From: Caryophanales bacterium
GTDB lineage: Bacteria; Bacillota; Bacilli; Bacillales; Bacillaceae_J
DNA length: 64,000 bases
Direction of reading: 5' to 3'
Assembly: GCA_012840465.1 (NCBI GenBank)
Contig: DULJ01000086.1
Coordinates: forward strand, 1-64,000
How positions within the stretch are numbered: the first letter of the stretch is position 1; each line of letters opens with the position of its first letter. The translations under genes were made by a program, and so were the position numbers. Shown here in pieces: positions 11,179-20,467 of the stretch. Below the pieces are notes generated by a model. It saw only the letters and a list, made by a program, of their open reading frames with translations. It ran no database searches and had not been told where the DNA came from.

Positions 11179-11937
11179 ATGAAGTCAGTTTTTTTTACTG
11201 ATAGGGGAAAGGTTCGGCAACATAATGAAGATAGTGGTGGTATATTCTTTCATGAAAACGGACTGGCTTTAGTTGTTGTAGCCGATGGTATGGGCGGACA
11301 TCAAGCCGGCGATGTAGCAAGCCAGATGGCAATTATGGAGATTGAAAAACAATGGTTATTGCAACAGCCAGAGCAATTAACAACACCTGAAAAAACTGAA
11401 AGCTGGTTAAAAGAAGCGGTAAAAAACGTAAATACGTCAATCTACCAATATGCCAAGGAGAATGAAGATTGCCAAGGGATGGGGACGACAATTGTTGTTG
11501 TTGTCCTCAACCAGGAATTTATTACGGTTGGCAATATTGGTGATAGCCGTTGCTATATTTTAAACAATAATGGTTTCGCACAAATAACAGACGACCATTC
11601 ATTAGTTTATGAATTGGTTCGAAGCGGACAAATATCCCCCGAGGACGCTGAACATCATCCCCGAAAAAATGTGTTAATGCGTGCATTGGGAACAGAAGCT
11701 ACAGTAACGATGGATATTAAGTCATTAGAATGGGAAGAAAATGATATTCTACTTCTATGTTCGGACGGACTAACAAATAAAGTTTCTACCCATGATATTC
11801 ACAATGTGTTGGACGAGGAAAGTGAATTAGAGGTCAAGGCTAGGCAGCTTATAAAAAAAGCAAATGAAGCAGGTGGAGATGATAATATTTCAGTTGCCAT
11901 AGTTAAGCATGACTGGACGGAAAGTGGAAGTGAGTGA
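11179..11937 (+). CDS. prpC: PP2C-type protein phosphatase PrpC (Stp)
   Basis: Metal-dependent Ser/Thr phosphatase that reverses PrkC phosphorylation. The 252-residue protein has all PP2C metal-site blocks: DRGKVRQHNEDS, VVADGMGGHQAGDVAS, GMGTT, GDSRCYIL, LCSDGLTN and GGDDNISV. No signal peptide or membrane segment is seen, so it is cytoplasmic. Its stop is 6 nt from the prkC start, as in other Firmicutes where the phosphatase and kinase are paired. Confidence 0.95.
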   Translation: MKSVFFTDRGKVRQHNEDSGGIFFHENGLALVVVADGMGGHQAGDVASQMAIMEIEKQWLLQQPEQLTTPEKTESWLKEAVKNVNTSIYQYAKENEDCQGMGTTIVVVVLNQEFITVGNIGDSRCYILNNNGFAQITDDHSLVYELVRSGQISPEDAEHHPRKNVLMRALGTEATVTMDIKSLEWEENDILLLCSDGLTNKVSTHDIHNVLDEESELEVKARQLIKKANEAGGDDNISVAIVKHDWTESGSE

Positions 11938-11943
11938 TGAAAT

Positions 11944-13878
11944 TTGTTGATTGGTAGACGGTTAAGTGGTCGATACAAAATTTTGGAAATGATCGGCGGC
12001 GGAGGAATGGCTAACGTTTACCTTGCACATGATATCATATTGGACCGTCATGTCGCTGTTAAGGTTTTAAGACCGGAATTTTCAAATGATGATGAATTTA
12101 TTAAACGTTTTCGTCGCGAAGCTCACTCTGCTACAAGTCTAAGTCATCCCAATATCGTGAGTATTTATGATGTCGGGGAAGAAAACGATATTTATTTTAT
12201 TGTTATGGAGTATGTGGAAGGGAAAACATTAAAGCAATATATCCAGCAAAATAAAGTGATTTTGATCGAAGAAGTAATTGATATTATGAAGCAACTTACA
12301 TCTGCTATTGAGCATGCCCATCAAAATCAGATCGTTCATCGTGACATAAAGCCGCATAACATTTTAATTGACAACCTTGGACATGTAAAAGTCACTGATT
12401 TTGGGATTGCCATGGCATTAACTGCAACTTCCATTACACAAACAAATTCAGTCCTTGGTTCTGTCCATTATCTGTCCCCGGAGCAGGCACGTGGTGGAAT
12501 GGCAAATAAAAAGTCGGATATTTATTCGATAGGTGTCGTCATGTTCGAACTTCTGACAGGGCGTCTTCCGTTTTCAGGAGAATCTGCTATTTCGATAGCT
12601 CTAAAGCATTTGCAAAGTGAAACACCATCACCTAAAAGGTGGAATCCGGATATACCTCAAAGTGTAGAAAATATCGTTTTAAAAGCAACTGTAAAAGACC
12701 CTTTTAGACGATATGATAGTGTTACAGAAATGAGAATGGATTTAGAAACTGCCTTAGATCCTAGCCGTATAAATGAGTCAAAGTTTATCATCCCGGAAGA
12801 TGATGAGGCAACAAAGGCAATTCCGATTATAACAACAGAACAGCAATTAAAGCCAACTCATGATACGATTGTGCATCCTTTTAAAAAGGAAAATAAAAAA
12901 CAGTCAAAAAAGAAAATGAAAGCACTAATAATTGGGTTTTTATTACTAGCTATCCTAGCGGTTGTGGCATTATTTATTATTCCGTCGTTACTTGAGCCAA
13001 AAGATGTTATTATTCCGGATGTTACCAATCACGCAATAGCGGAGGCTATCGATGAATTGCAGTCGGTAGGTTTAAAGGTTAAACCGGAGAAAATTGTTGA
13101 CGAATCAGTTCCTGAAGGATTAGTTATAAAGACAGATCCATCGGTTAATTCAACTGTAAAGGAAGGTTTCGAAGTCACTGTTTATGAAAGTCTTGGTAAA
13201 GAAAAGATCAACTTTCAAAACTTTATCGGCTATCAGCTTGAAGATGCGAAACGTGAACTCGAGCTTCGTGGTGTTGGTTCGGACCATATCCTGCCCAATT
13301 ATGTAGATAGTGAAAAACCGGAGAATGAAATAGTAGGACAACTTCAGCCTAAACCTGATGAACCTATAAACCCTGATGAAATGAAAGGGATGTGGGTAAT
13401 CTTTCAAGTAAGCAAGGGGCCGCAATTGAAAATGCCGAATATGCTGGGGTGGAGCGAGGAGAAAGTAAGTAACTTTGTACAAGAAAATTATTTATCATTG
13501 GATACGAGTGAACAAAAGTATTCCAATGAAGTTGATAGTGGTCTTGTAATTTCTCAGGAACCAAAAAAAGGGACAACGATTAGAAAAGGGACTATGGTTA
13601 AAGTAGTATTGTCAAAGGGTCCAGAGCCCAAAGTCTATGAGTTTTCAAAGATTATTCCGATTTATAGTGATGATGAATTATTAGAAGAAATCGTAGAGGT
13701 CTACATAGACGATATGGAACATGAAATGACTGGAAAACCTAATGTCATTAAAATCAAAGAGACAACGGAAATTCCGATAAAATTGATCATTCCTTATAAC
13801 GGGAAAGCGTCCTATAAAATTTTGGTTAATGGAAATTTACTAGATAGCGGTGAAATCGGCTATGATTCTGTTCCTTAA
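11944..13878 (+). CDS. prkC: PASTA-domain Ser/Thr protein kinase PrkC
   Basis: Membrane kinase that senses muropeptides and takes part in spore germination and cell-wall control in B. subtilis. Kinase domain about 10-270: GGGGMANVYLA glycine loop, Lys40, HRDIKPHN with Asp134, DFG at 152-154, and a Thr-rich activation loop (161-168). One membrane segment lies at about 326-349, followed by three PASTA repeats (about 352-418, 419-492, 493-562) and a C-terminal extracellular domain. The start is TTG at 11944 (next codon also TTG) with GGAAGTGAG upstream. An out-of-frame ATG at 11937 overlapping the prpC stop opens only a six-codon frame. Confidence 0.95.
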   Translation: MLIGRRLSGRYKILEMIGGGGMANVYLAHDIILDRHVAVKVLRPEFSNDDEFIKRFRREAHSATSLSHPNIVSIYDVGEENDIYFIVMEYVEGKTLKQYIQQNKVILIEEVIDIMKQLTSAIEHAHQNQIVHRDIKPHNILIDNLGHVKVTDFGIAMALTATSITQTNSVLGSVHYLSPEQARGGMANKKSDIYSIGVVMFELLTGRLPFSGESAISIALKHLQSETPSPKRWNPDIPQSVENIVLKATVKDPFRRYDSVTEMRMDLETALDPSRINESKFIIPEDDEATKAIPIITTEQQLKPTHDTIVHPFKKENKKQSKKKMKALIIGFLLLAILAVVALFIIPSLLEPKDVIIPDVTNHAIAEAIDELQSVGLKVKPEKIVDESVPEGLVIKTDPSVNSTVKEGFEVTVYESLGKEKINFQNFIGYQLEDAKRELELRGVGSDHILPNYVDSEKPENEIVGQLQPKPDEPINPDEMKGMWVIFQVSKGPQLKMPNMLGWSEEKVSNFVQENYLSLDTSEQKYSNEVDSGLVISQEPKKGTTIRKGTMVKVVLSKGPEPKVYEFSKIIPIYSDDELLEEIVEVYIDDMEHEMTGKPNVIKIKETTEIPIKLIIPYNGKASYKILVNGNLLDSGEIGYDSVP

Positions 13879-13912
13879 TTCCGAGAAATAAATTTTAATG
13901 TTGGAGGTACAC

Positions 13913-14794
13913 ATGGCAGCGGGAAAAATAATTAAAGCACTAAGTGGTTTCTATTATGTTATCCATGAAGAAGGGATTACTCAATGTCGCGGAAGGGGCA
14001 TCTTTAGAAAAAACGGTATTACGCCTCTTGTTGGTGACTACGTTGTGTTTGAAGCTGAAAATGAAAATGAAGGCTATATTATGGCCATAAAGGAAAGAAA
14101 AAACGAACTTGTTCGGCCGCCTATTTCAAACGTCGACCAAGCGATTCTTGTGTTTTCGGCTGTTGAACCGAGTTTTAGCCCAGTTCTTCTTGATCGCTTT
14201 TTAGTGCTAATAGAATCAAATCATATTACCCCTGTTATTTGTATTACAAAGATGGATTTGTTAGATAATGAAAGCTTGGAAAAGATCAATCAGTATGTAA
14301 GTGACTATAAGCAAATTGGATATGATGTTGTCTATACCTCATCCAAGACAATGGATGGTATTGAGAAGCTACGCCCTTATTTAAGAGATCAAATATCTGT
14401 ATTTGCCGGGCAATCCGGTGTGGGTAAATCTTCATTATTAAATGCATTATTACCGGAATTGTCATTAAAGACAAATGATATCTCCAATCATTTAGGTCGT
14501 GGAAAACATACAACAAGACATGTTGAATTAATCCAATTTGAAGGCGGGCTGGTGGCTGATACCCCCGGGTTTAGTTCATTAGATTTTATTGATATAGAAG
14601 CAGATGAACTGGCCAACTGTTTCCCGGAAATGAGAGAAAGATCCTCTGATTGTAAATTTAGAGGGTGCTTACATTTATCAGAGCCAAAGTGTGCTATTAA
14701 AGCAGGGGTTGAGCAGAATGAAATTCCAAGCTACCGCTATCAGCATTATGTAGAGTTTATAGATGAGATTAAAGAAAGAAAGCCGAGGTACTAA
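13913..14794 (+). CDS. rsgA: Ribosome small subunit-dependent GTPase A (RsgA/CpgA)
   Basis: Circularly permuted GTPase that works late in 30S assembly. N-terminal OB fold (about 1-70), then G4 ITKMD before G1 GQSGVGKSS and G3 DTPGFSS, which is the permuted order, and a C-terminal zinc site [17 protein letters not shown] 13913 ([16 protein letters not shown]) is chosen because TTGGAGG sits just before it; an ATG at 13898 lies upstream of that ribosome binding site. Length is 293 aa. It follows prkC, reported to phosphorylate CpgA in B. subtilis. Confidence 0.95.
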   Translation: MAAGKIIKALSGFYYVIHEEGITQCRGRGIFRKNGITPLVGDYVVFEAENENEGYIMAIKERKNELVRPPISNVDQAILVFSAVEPSFSPVLLDRFLVLIESNHITPVICITKMDLLDNESLEKINQYVSDYKQIGYDVVYTSSKTMDGIEKLRPYLRDQISVFAGQSGVGKSSLLNALLPELSLKTNDISNHLGRGKHTTRHVELIQFEGGLVADTPGFSSLDFIDIEADELANCFPEMRERSSDCKFRGCLHLSEPKCAIKAGVEQNEIPSYRYQHYVEFIDEIKERKPRY

Positions 14795-14796
14795 AA

Positions 14797-15441
14797 ATGA
14801 TAAAAATCGCACCATCAATCCTATCAGCAGACTTTGCAAAGTTGGGAGCAGAAATTAAAGACGTTGAGAATGGGGGCGCAAACTATATCCATGTCGATGT
14901 AATGGACGGACATTTTGTTCCAAACATCACGATTGGTCCACTCATCGTCAATGCGATAAGACCAACAACGAAGTTGCCTCTTGATGTTCATTTAATGATT
15001 GAAAATCCGGATTTATATATTCCAGAGTTTGCAAAAGCTGGGGCCGATATTATAACTATTCATGTCGAAGCCTGCAAACATTTGCATCGAACACTTCACT
15101 TAATTAAGGATCAAGGTGTTAAAGCGGGTGTTGTCCTCAATCCTGCCACACCCGTTAATATGATTGAACATATCCTTGAAGACATTGATATGGTCTTGTT
15201 TATGACGGTTAACCCAGGGTTTGGCGGTCAAAAATTCATTCATTCGGTTTTACCAAAAATAAAAAGGGCTGCGGATATGATTCATGAACGTGGGTTGGAC
15301 ATTGAGATTGAAGTCGATGGCGGTGTTAATCCTGAAACTGCGAAGCTTTGTATAGAAGCGGGTGCAAATGTTCTTGTTGCAGGTTCAGCTGTATTCAATA
15401 AGGAAGATCGCAAAAAAGCAATTGAAGCCATTCGTGGCTAG
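14797..15441 (+). CDS. rpe: Ribulose-phosphate 3-epimerase
   Basis: Interconverts ribulose 5-phosphate and xylulose 5-phosphate in the pentose phosphate pathway. The 214-residue TIM barrel has [33 protein letters not shown] with metal-ligand His and Asp, [16 protein letters not shown] and EVDGGVN. It begins 2 nt after rsgA and ends at a strong terminator. thiN, which follows rpe in B. subtilis, is not present. Confidence 0.95.
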   Translation: MIKIAPSILSADFAKLGAEIKDVENGGANYIHVDVMDGHFVPNITIGPLIVNAIRPTTKLPLDVHLMIENPDLYIPEFAKAGADIITIHVEACKHLHRTLHLIKDQGVKAGVVLNPATPVNMIEHILEDIDMVLFMTVNPGFGGQKFIHSVLPKIKRAADMIHERGLDIEIEVDGGVNPETAKLCIEAGANVLVAGSAVFNKEDRKKAIEAIRG

Positions 15442-15479
15442 GAAGCAGGGAACGATCCCCTGTTTCCTTTTTTATTTTT
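15441..15479 (+). terminator. Rho-independent terminator after rpe
   Basis: GGAAGCAGGG pairs with CCCTGTTTCC (one G-U and one bulge) and runs into a TTTTTTATTTTT tail. It closes the yicC-to-rpe gene group. Confidence 0.9.
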
Positions 15480-15642
15480 CGTTAGTTCTCAAGCTAAATG
15501 CTTCAGCATATGATAGGGAATAAGTAAGTGGCTATTATATATAAATCTTTAGGTACATTTTTACTTCCTATGAATATATTGAAAACGAGATTGAAGTGGC
15601 CATGAAATATGGAAAAGGTAAACCGCTTTGAGGAGGGAAATT

Positions 15643-15723
15643 ATGAAATTTTATACGATTAAATTACCTAGATTTTTGGGTGGCTTCGTAAGAGCGATAA
15701 TCGGGGTATTTAAAAAGGATTAA
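15643..15723 (+). CDS. spoVM: Stage V sporulation protein M (26 aa)
   Basis: Tiny amphipathic-helix protein that recognises the convex forespore membrane and anchors SpoIVA to start spore coat and cortex assembly. The translation MKFYTIKLPRFLGGFVRAII plus GVFKKD is 26 residues, the same length as B. subtilis SpoVM and close to identical at the N-terminus, with the key Pro9 kept. AGGAGGG precedes the ATG by 6 nt. A bidirectional terminator follows directly. No clear sigma-E promoter could be assigned in the 200-nt gap after rpe. The gene shows the organism belongs to a spore-forming lineage. Confidence 0.95.
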   Translation: MKFYTIKLPRFLGGFVRAIIGVFKKD

Positions 15724-15757
15724 AAAAGCACCTCATACAAGGTGCTTTTTCTTTTTT
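15722..15757. terminator. Bidirectional terminator between spoVM and rpmB
   Basis: AAAAAGCACCT pairs with AGGTGCTTTTT around a short loop, with T-tracts on both strands (CTTTTTT on +, TTTTTT on -). It serves spoVM on + and rpmB on -. A second 9-bp hairpin at about 15778-15800 lies closer to the rpmB stop without a T-tract. Confidence 0.85.
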
Positions 15758-15822
15758 GAAAATATCTAGCTACCAGTTCCAGCACTTGATCAAGGTGTTG
15801 GAGTCTCTCGGTTTTTGGTTTA

Positions 15823-16008
15823 TTAAACGCGTTCTACTTTGCCTGATTTAAGTGCACGAGCAGACACCCATACACGCTGTGGCTTGCCATCAACTAAAAT
15901 GCGTACTTTTTGTAAGTTCGCACCAAATGTACGTTTATTAGCGTTCAACGCATGTGAACGGTGGTTACCTGAACGAGTTTTTCTTCCAGTAATTGCACAT
16001 TGTTTCAT
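15823..16008 (-). CDS. rpmB: 50S ribosomal protein L28
   Basis: 61-residue L28: [20 protein letters not shown], then [14 protein letters not shown] and [14 protein letters not shown]. Only one Cys (Cys4) is present, so this is the form without the four-Cys zinc site. The start is preceded by GGAGGG on the minus strand. It is divergent from yloU and convergent with spoVM, as in B. subtilis. It is the only minus-strand gene in the window apart from rqcH. Confidence 0.95.
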   Translation of the reverse strand: MKQCAITGRKTRSGNHRSHALNANKRTFGANLQKVRILVDGKPQRVWVSARALKSGKVERV

Positions 16009-16128
16009 TTAGATTTCCCTCCTCTAGCTACAAAAAAATTACATTATCAGTTAGAAATACTTAATAACTTTATCACAAACAATTGGATAAGGCAATAAAG
16101 GATTGAGATAAGATTCAAGAAAATTTAC

Positions 16129-16159
16129 TTGACAGTCTTCATAATGGTTGGGTGATACT
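16129..16159 (+). promoter_or_regulatory. Possible sigma-A promoter for yloU-fakA
   Basis: A perfect TTGACA at 16129-16134 is followed 19 nt later by GATACT at 16154-16159; spacing is long and the -10 imperfect. AT-rich text downstream (16160-16190) offers other -10 options, so only the -35 is convincing. Confidence 0.35.
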
Positions 16160-16226
16160 TTTAATATAGGTTAAATTATAGTAAAATGGCGTTAAGTATC
16201 AGAGTTTGATTAAAAGGGGGATTATT

Positions 16227-16589
16227 ATGTCCATTGAAATGAAAACTGATTATGGTCAAATTGAAATATCTAATGAGGTTATCGCAACCATTGCTGGGGG
16301 CGCTGCAGTAGATTGCTATGGAATTGTTGGAATGGCTTCTAAAAATCAATTAAAAGATGGGATTTCTGAAATTCTACGGAAAGAAAACTTTAAAAAAGGA
16401 ATCCTAGTTCGTCATGAAAATGATGAAGTCCATATAGATATGTATATCATTGTTAGCTATGGAACGAAAATATCAGAGGTAGCGCATAATGTGCAAACAA
16501 AGGTAAGGTATACACTTAACCAGACATTAGGTCTAGCTGTGGATTCAATCAACATCTTTGTTCAAGGTGTCAGGGTAACCAATCCATAG
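16227..16589 (+). CDS. yloU: Asp23/Gls24 family protein YloU
   Basis: 120-residue Asp23-family protein; its role is unclear but it is almost always next to fakA. Features: MSIEMKTDYGQIEISNEVIA, GGAAVDCYGIVGMASKNQ and ISEVAHNVQTKV, closely matching B. subtilis YloU. The ATG at 16227 follows AAAGGGGG by 7 nt; the in-frame TTG at 16206 lies upstream of the ribosome binding site and is rejected. No signal peptide or membrane segment. Confidence 0.92.
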   Translation: MSIEMKTDYGQIEISNEVIATIAGGAAVDCYGIVGMASKNQLKDGISEILRKENFKKGILVRHENDEVHIDMYIIVSYGTKISEVAHNVQTKVRYTLNQTLGLAVDSINIFVQGVRVTNP

Positions 16590-16617
16590 CAGTTAGGATG
16601 GTAAGGGAGGAAATTTA

Positions 16618-18297
16618 GTGACGATGCAACAATTAGATGGAATACAGTTTGCAGAGATGGTGCTTGCAGGTGCCAATAATTTATCACGAAACGCGAAAAT
16701 GGTTGATGCATTAAACGTGTTCCCGGTACCGGATGGTGATACGGGTACAAACATGAATTTATCGATCACTTCTGGAGCAAATGAGGTAAAACAACAAACG
16801 ACAAATCACGTTGGTAAGGTAGCATCCTCTTTTTCAAAGGGCTTATTAATGGGCGCTCGCGGAAATTCAGGTGTTATTTTATCGCAATTATTCCGTGGAT
16901 TTGCGAAGGCGATTGAAACGAAGGAAACAATCAATAGTTTTGAATTCGCTGCTGCGTTTGAGGCAGGAGTACTGACAGCCTATAAGGCGGTTATGAAGCC
17001 TGTTGAAGGTACGATCCTGACAGTGGCAAAGGATGCAGGTAAAAAGGCAATTCAAGTTGCAAAAAAGAATAACGATATTGTTCAAGTGATGGATGAGGTA
17101 TTGAAAGAAGCAAAGGCCTCATTGGATCGCACTCCTGACTTGCTCCCCGTGTTAAAAGAGGTGGGGGTAGTTGATAGTGGTGGTCAAGGTCTTGTTACCA
17201 TTTATGAAGGCTTTTTAGCGGTGTTAAAGGGTGAGGAACTCCCTGAGGTTTCGGGAGCGCAGCCTTCGATGACAGAACTTGTAAATGCCGAACATCATAA
17301 ATCTGCCCAAAGTCATCTGCTAACAAAGGATATTGAATTTGGATATTGTACCGAGTTTATGGTCAAATTTGAAGAAGATAAATTAAAGAATAATCCATTT
17401 TCAGAGGATGATTTTCGTGTTGAATTGAGTCATCATGGTGACTCATTACTTGTTGTATCCGATGAAGAAATAGTTAAAGTACATATTCATGCTGAGCATC
17501 CTGGCAACGTATTAAATTACGCCCAAGGTTTTGGAAGTTTGATTAAAATTAAGATTGAAAATATGAGGGAACAGCATTCATCAATCTTGGAGGCTGATCA
17601 ACATGTGACCACCTCCGAAAACAAAGTCCAACAGAAGAAGAGCGAATATGGGATAGTTACCGTTGCAATGGGACACGGGATTGCCGATTTGTTAAAAAGT
17701 TTAGGGGCCCAAGCAGTTATTGAGGGCGGACAAACGATGAACCCAAGTACAGAGGACATCGTCCAAGCGATTAACGATGTTCATGCTGAAAAGGTTATTG
17801 TTTTGCCAAATAATAAGAATATTATTATGGCCGCCACCCAAGCCGCAACGGTCGTCGACCAAGAGGTTATTGTTATTCCTTCCAAAACAGTACCACAAGG
17901 AATGACTTCGCTTCTTGCCTTTAATCCAGCAGCTACAGTTTCTGAAAATGAAAAAGCAATGACAAATGCCCTTAGTAAAGTTAAAACTGGCCAAATAACC
18001 TATGCTGTCAGAGACACGATGATCGATCGTTTAGAAATCAAAAAAGATCATTTTATGGGAATCTTTGATGGGAAGATTGTTGTAACTGATGAAGATAAAA
18101 ATAAGGCTGCTATCGCTTTACTGGAAATTATGATATCAGAAGACGATGAAATTATTACGATTCTTCAAGGTGAAGATGCTAGTGCCAGCGATCTATCGGA
18201 GCTTGGTCAATTTCTTGAAGAAAACTATCCTGATTTAGAAGTTGAAACGCATAATGGGGAACAACCTTTATACCCATTCATCTTTGCTGTTGAATAA
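16618..18297 (+). CDS. fakA: Fatty acid kinase subunit FakA (DAK2 domain, YloV)
   Basis: ATP-binding subunit of fatty acid kinase, which with a FakB (DegV) carrier makes acyl-phosphate for PlsY. The N-terminal DhaL/DAK2 domain has NVFPVPDGDTGTNMNLS, with the Asp residues that bind Mg-ATP, and MGARGNSGVILSQ. The C-terminal half (about 300-559) is the FakA-specific region. The start is GTG at 16618, 7 nt after GGGAGG; an ATG two codons later is less well spaced. 559 aa is normal. In B. subtilis sdaAB-sdaAA follow; here a terminator and recG follow. plsX, also in phospholipid synthesis, is 2.8 kb downstream. Confidence 0.93.
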   Translation: MTMQQLDGIQFAEMVLAGANNLSRNAKMVDALNVFPVPDGDTGTNMNLSITSGANEVKQQTTNHVGKVASSFSKGLLMGARGNSGVILSQLFRGFAKAIETKETINSFEFAAAFEAGVLTAYKAVMKPVEGTILTVAKDAGKKAIQVAKKNNDIVQVMDEVLKEAKASLDRTPDLLPVLKEVGVVDSGGQGLVTIYEGFLAVLKGEELPEVSGAQPSMTELVNAEHHKSAQSHLLTKDIEFGYCTEFMVKFEEDKLKNNPFSEDDFRVELSHHGDSLLVVSDEEIVKVHIHAEHPGNVLNYAQGFGSLIKIKIENMREQHSSILEADQHVTTSENKVQQKKSEYGIVTVAMGHGIADLLKSLGAQAVIEGGQTMNPSTEDIVQAINDVHAEKVIVLPNNKNIIMAATQAATVVDQEVIVIPSKTVPQGMTSLLAFNPAATVSENEKAMTNALSKVKTGQITYAVRDTMIDRLEIKKDHFMGIFDGKIVVTDEDKNKAAIALLEIMISEDDEIITILQGEDASASDLSELGQFLEENYPDLEVETHNGEQPLYPFIFAVE

Positions 18298-18313
18298 TTT
18301 TAACTAATATGAC

Positions 18314-18349
18314 AAGGCTCGTTCAATCCGTAAAAGAATGAGCCTTTTT
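18314..18349 (+). terminator. Rho-independent terminator after fakA
   Basis: AAGGCTCGTTC pairs with GAATGAGCCTT (one G-U), followed by TTTTT. It separates yloU-fakA from recG. Confidence 0.87.
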
Positions 18350-18376
18350 ACTGTAAAATCAAGGGAGCAATAGCAA

Positions 18377-20422
18377 GTGGATATTTTAAGCAAGGAAATA
18401 ATTGAGATCAAAGGTATTGGTGAGGAAACAGCCCTTTCATTGAATGAGATGGGAATCTATAGGATTGACCAACTATTGGAATACTTTCCTTATAGATATG
18501 AAGATTACCGACTTCGTAATTTAGGTGAGATCAAACACGAAGAGAGAATAACAGTAGAAGGGAAGATTCATAGCGAGCCTTCTTTGACCTTTTACGGGCG
18601 AAAAAAATCCCGTCTTCTAATTAGAGTTTTTGTCAATCAATTATTAATAACAGTCGTCTTTTTCAATCAGCCCTATTTAAAAAAACAAATTGCAATTGGC
18701 GATACAGTAACAATAACAGGAAAATGGGATCAACATCGACAAACGATTACGGGCAATGTTTTGAAAAAAGGTTCGATTATAAGGAAACAACAATTTGAAC
18801 CAGTGTACTCAGTTAGAGGAAAAGTCACTGTAAAAGGGATGCAGCGTCTCATATCACTTGGACTACATCAGTATGGTGAATATATCGAGGATCCACTCCC
18901 CTCATCTATTTTAACAAGATATAAACTATGTTCTAAAAAGGAAGCAATCCTTCAAATTCACCGTCCAACCAGCCCTGAGCATTTAAAACAAGCAAGAAGA
19001 AGGTTAGTTTATGAAGAATTTTTGCTTTTTCAATTAAAAATGCAGGCGTTTCGAAAATTTGAAAGAGAACAAAGTGGCGGTGTTTCTCACCCATTTTCAA
19101 TAGATATGGTCAACCAATTTATTAATGCTCTGCCTTATTCCTTAACCAATGCCCAAAAAAGAGTAGTTGATGAGATTCTTAATGATCTTTCATCGACATA
19201 TCGAATGAATCGCCTGTTGCAGGGAGATGTCGGTTCTGGAAAAACAGTTGTTGCCGCCATTGCTTTATATGCGTCAAAATGTGCGGGATTTCAAGGCGCC
19301 TTAATGGTACCAACAGAAATTTTGGCCGAGCAGCATGCCGCCTCGCTTTCTTCACTTTTAGAGCCGCAGAAAATAAAAACGGCCCTGTTAACGAGTTCTG
19401 TGAAAGGAAAAAAGAGACAGGAAATTTTGGAGCAATTAAAGGACGGTCAAATTGATATTCTGATTGGAACACATGCGTTAATTCAAGGTGAAGTTAATTT
19501 CAATAGATTAGGACTAGTCATTACCGATGAACAGCATCGCTTCGGTGTTGAGCAAAGACGTATTTTACGGGAAAAAGGTGAAAGCCCTGATGTCTTATTC
19601 ATGACGGCAACTCCAATTCCACGGACGCTCGCGATTACGGTTTTCGGGGATATGGATGTATCGGTGATTGATGAAATGCCTGCCGGCCGAAAACAAATTG
19701 AAACCTATTGGGTCAAGGATAAAATGCTTGACCGAGTTCTGAACTTTATAAATAAAGAAATTGCCAAAGGTCGCCAAGCCTATGTGATTTGTCCCTTAAT
19801 TGAAGAATCAGAAAAGCTGGACGTCCAAAATGCGATTGATGTTCATAGTATGCTTAATCAATACTTCCCAAAGGCGATTAAGATTGGTCTAATGCATGGC
19901 CGGCTTCCTGCCTCAGAAAAAGAGGATGTAATGAAGAAGTTTAGTAATAATGAATATCAAATTCTCGTCTCTACGACCGTAGTAGAAGTCGGTGTAAATG
20001 TTCCAAACGCAACGGTTATGGTCATTTACGATGCAGAAAGATTTGGATTATCACAGCTTCATCAATTACGCGGGCGTGTAGGGCGGGGCAGCGACCAATC
20101 ATATTGTATATTAATTGCTGATCCGAAATCGGATGTTGGTAAAGAACGCATGATGATCATGACAGAAACAAATGATGGGTTCGAGCTCTCGCAAAGAGAC
20201 TTGGAATTACGGGGACCGGGAGACTTTTTTGGAAAAAAACAAAGCGGCTTGCCACAGTTCAAGGTTGCGGATATGGTCCATGATTTTAAAGTATTAGAAG
20301 TTGCGCGAAATGATGCAGCTAAACTCCTGAGATCAACTTCTTTTTGGAAAAGTGATGATTATCATATGTTGCTCTCTTTTTTAGAAGGAACTGGTATTCT
20401 TAATGGCGAAAAACTAGATTAG
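18377..20422 (+). CDS. recG: ATP-dependent DNA helicase RecG
   Basis: Branch-migrating helicase that acts on stalled forks and recombination intermediates. The N-terminal wedge/OB domain spans about 1-190 (ITVEGKIHSEP). Helicase motifs: Walker A GDVGSGKT at 283-290, DEQHRFGVEQR, MTATPIPRTL, STTVVEVGVNVPNA and QLRGRVGRG. The start is GTG at 18377 with AAGGGAG upstream. Length 681 aa is normal. In B. subtilis sdaAA precedes it; here that gene is missing. Confidence 0.95.
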   Translation: MDILSKEIIEIKGIGEETALSLNEMGIYRIDQLLEYFPYRYEDYRLRNLGEIKHEERITVEGKIHSEPSLTFYGRKKSRLLIRVFVNQLLITVVFFNQPYLKKQIAIGDTVTITGKWDQHRQTITGNVLKKGSIIRKQQFEPVYSVRGKVTVKGMQRLISLGLHQYGEYIEDPLPSSILTRYKLCSKKEAILQIHRPTSPEHLKQARRRLVYEEFLLFQLKMQAFRKFEREQSGGVSHPFSIDMVNQFINALPYSLTNAQKRVVDEILNDLSSTYRMNRLLQGDVGSGKTVVAAIALYASKCAGFQGALMVPTEILAEQHAASLSSLLEPQKIKTALLTSSVKGKKRQEILEQLKDGQIDILIGTHALIQGEVNFNRLGLVITDEQHRFGVEQRRILREKGESPDVLFMTATPIPRTLAITVFGDMDVSVIDEMPAGRKQIETYWVKDKMLDRVLNFINKEIAKGRQAYVICPLIEESEKLDVQNAIDVHSMLNQYFPKAIKIGLMHGRLPASEKEDVMKKFSNNEYQILVSTTVVEVGVNVPNATVMVIYDAERFGLSQLHQLRGRVGRGSDQSYCILIADPKSDVGKERMMIMTETNDGFELSQRDLELRGPGDFFGKKQSGLPQFKVADMVHDFKVLEVARNDAAKLLRSTSFWKSDDYHMLLSFLEGTGILNGEKLD

Positions 20423-20436
20423 CAGGAATTTAATGC

Positions 20437-20465
20437 TTGCAAGCCTGTCCGAAAATCCCTATACT
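20437..20465 (+). promoter_or_regulatory. Sigma-A promoter of the fapR lipid operon
   Basis: TTGCAA at 20437-20442, 17-nt spacer, TATACT at 20460-20465. The FapR-like site begins 3 nt after the -10, so bound repressor would cover the start of transcription. Confidence 0.75.
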
Positions 20466-20467
20466 AC

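Noticed and set aside
15778-15800. Hairpin CCAGCACTT/AAGGTGTTGG as the rpmB terminator
   Set aside because: There is no T-tract on the minus strand after it. The hairpin at 15722-15757 has T-tracts on both strands and serves better.
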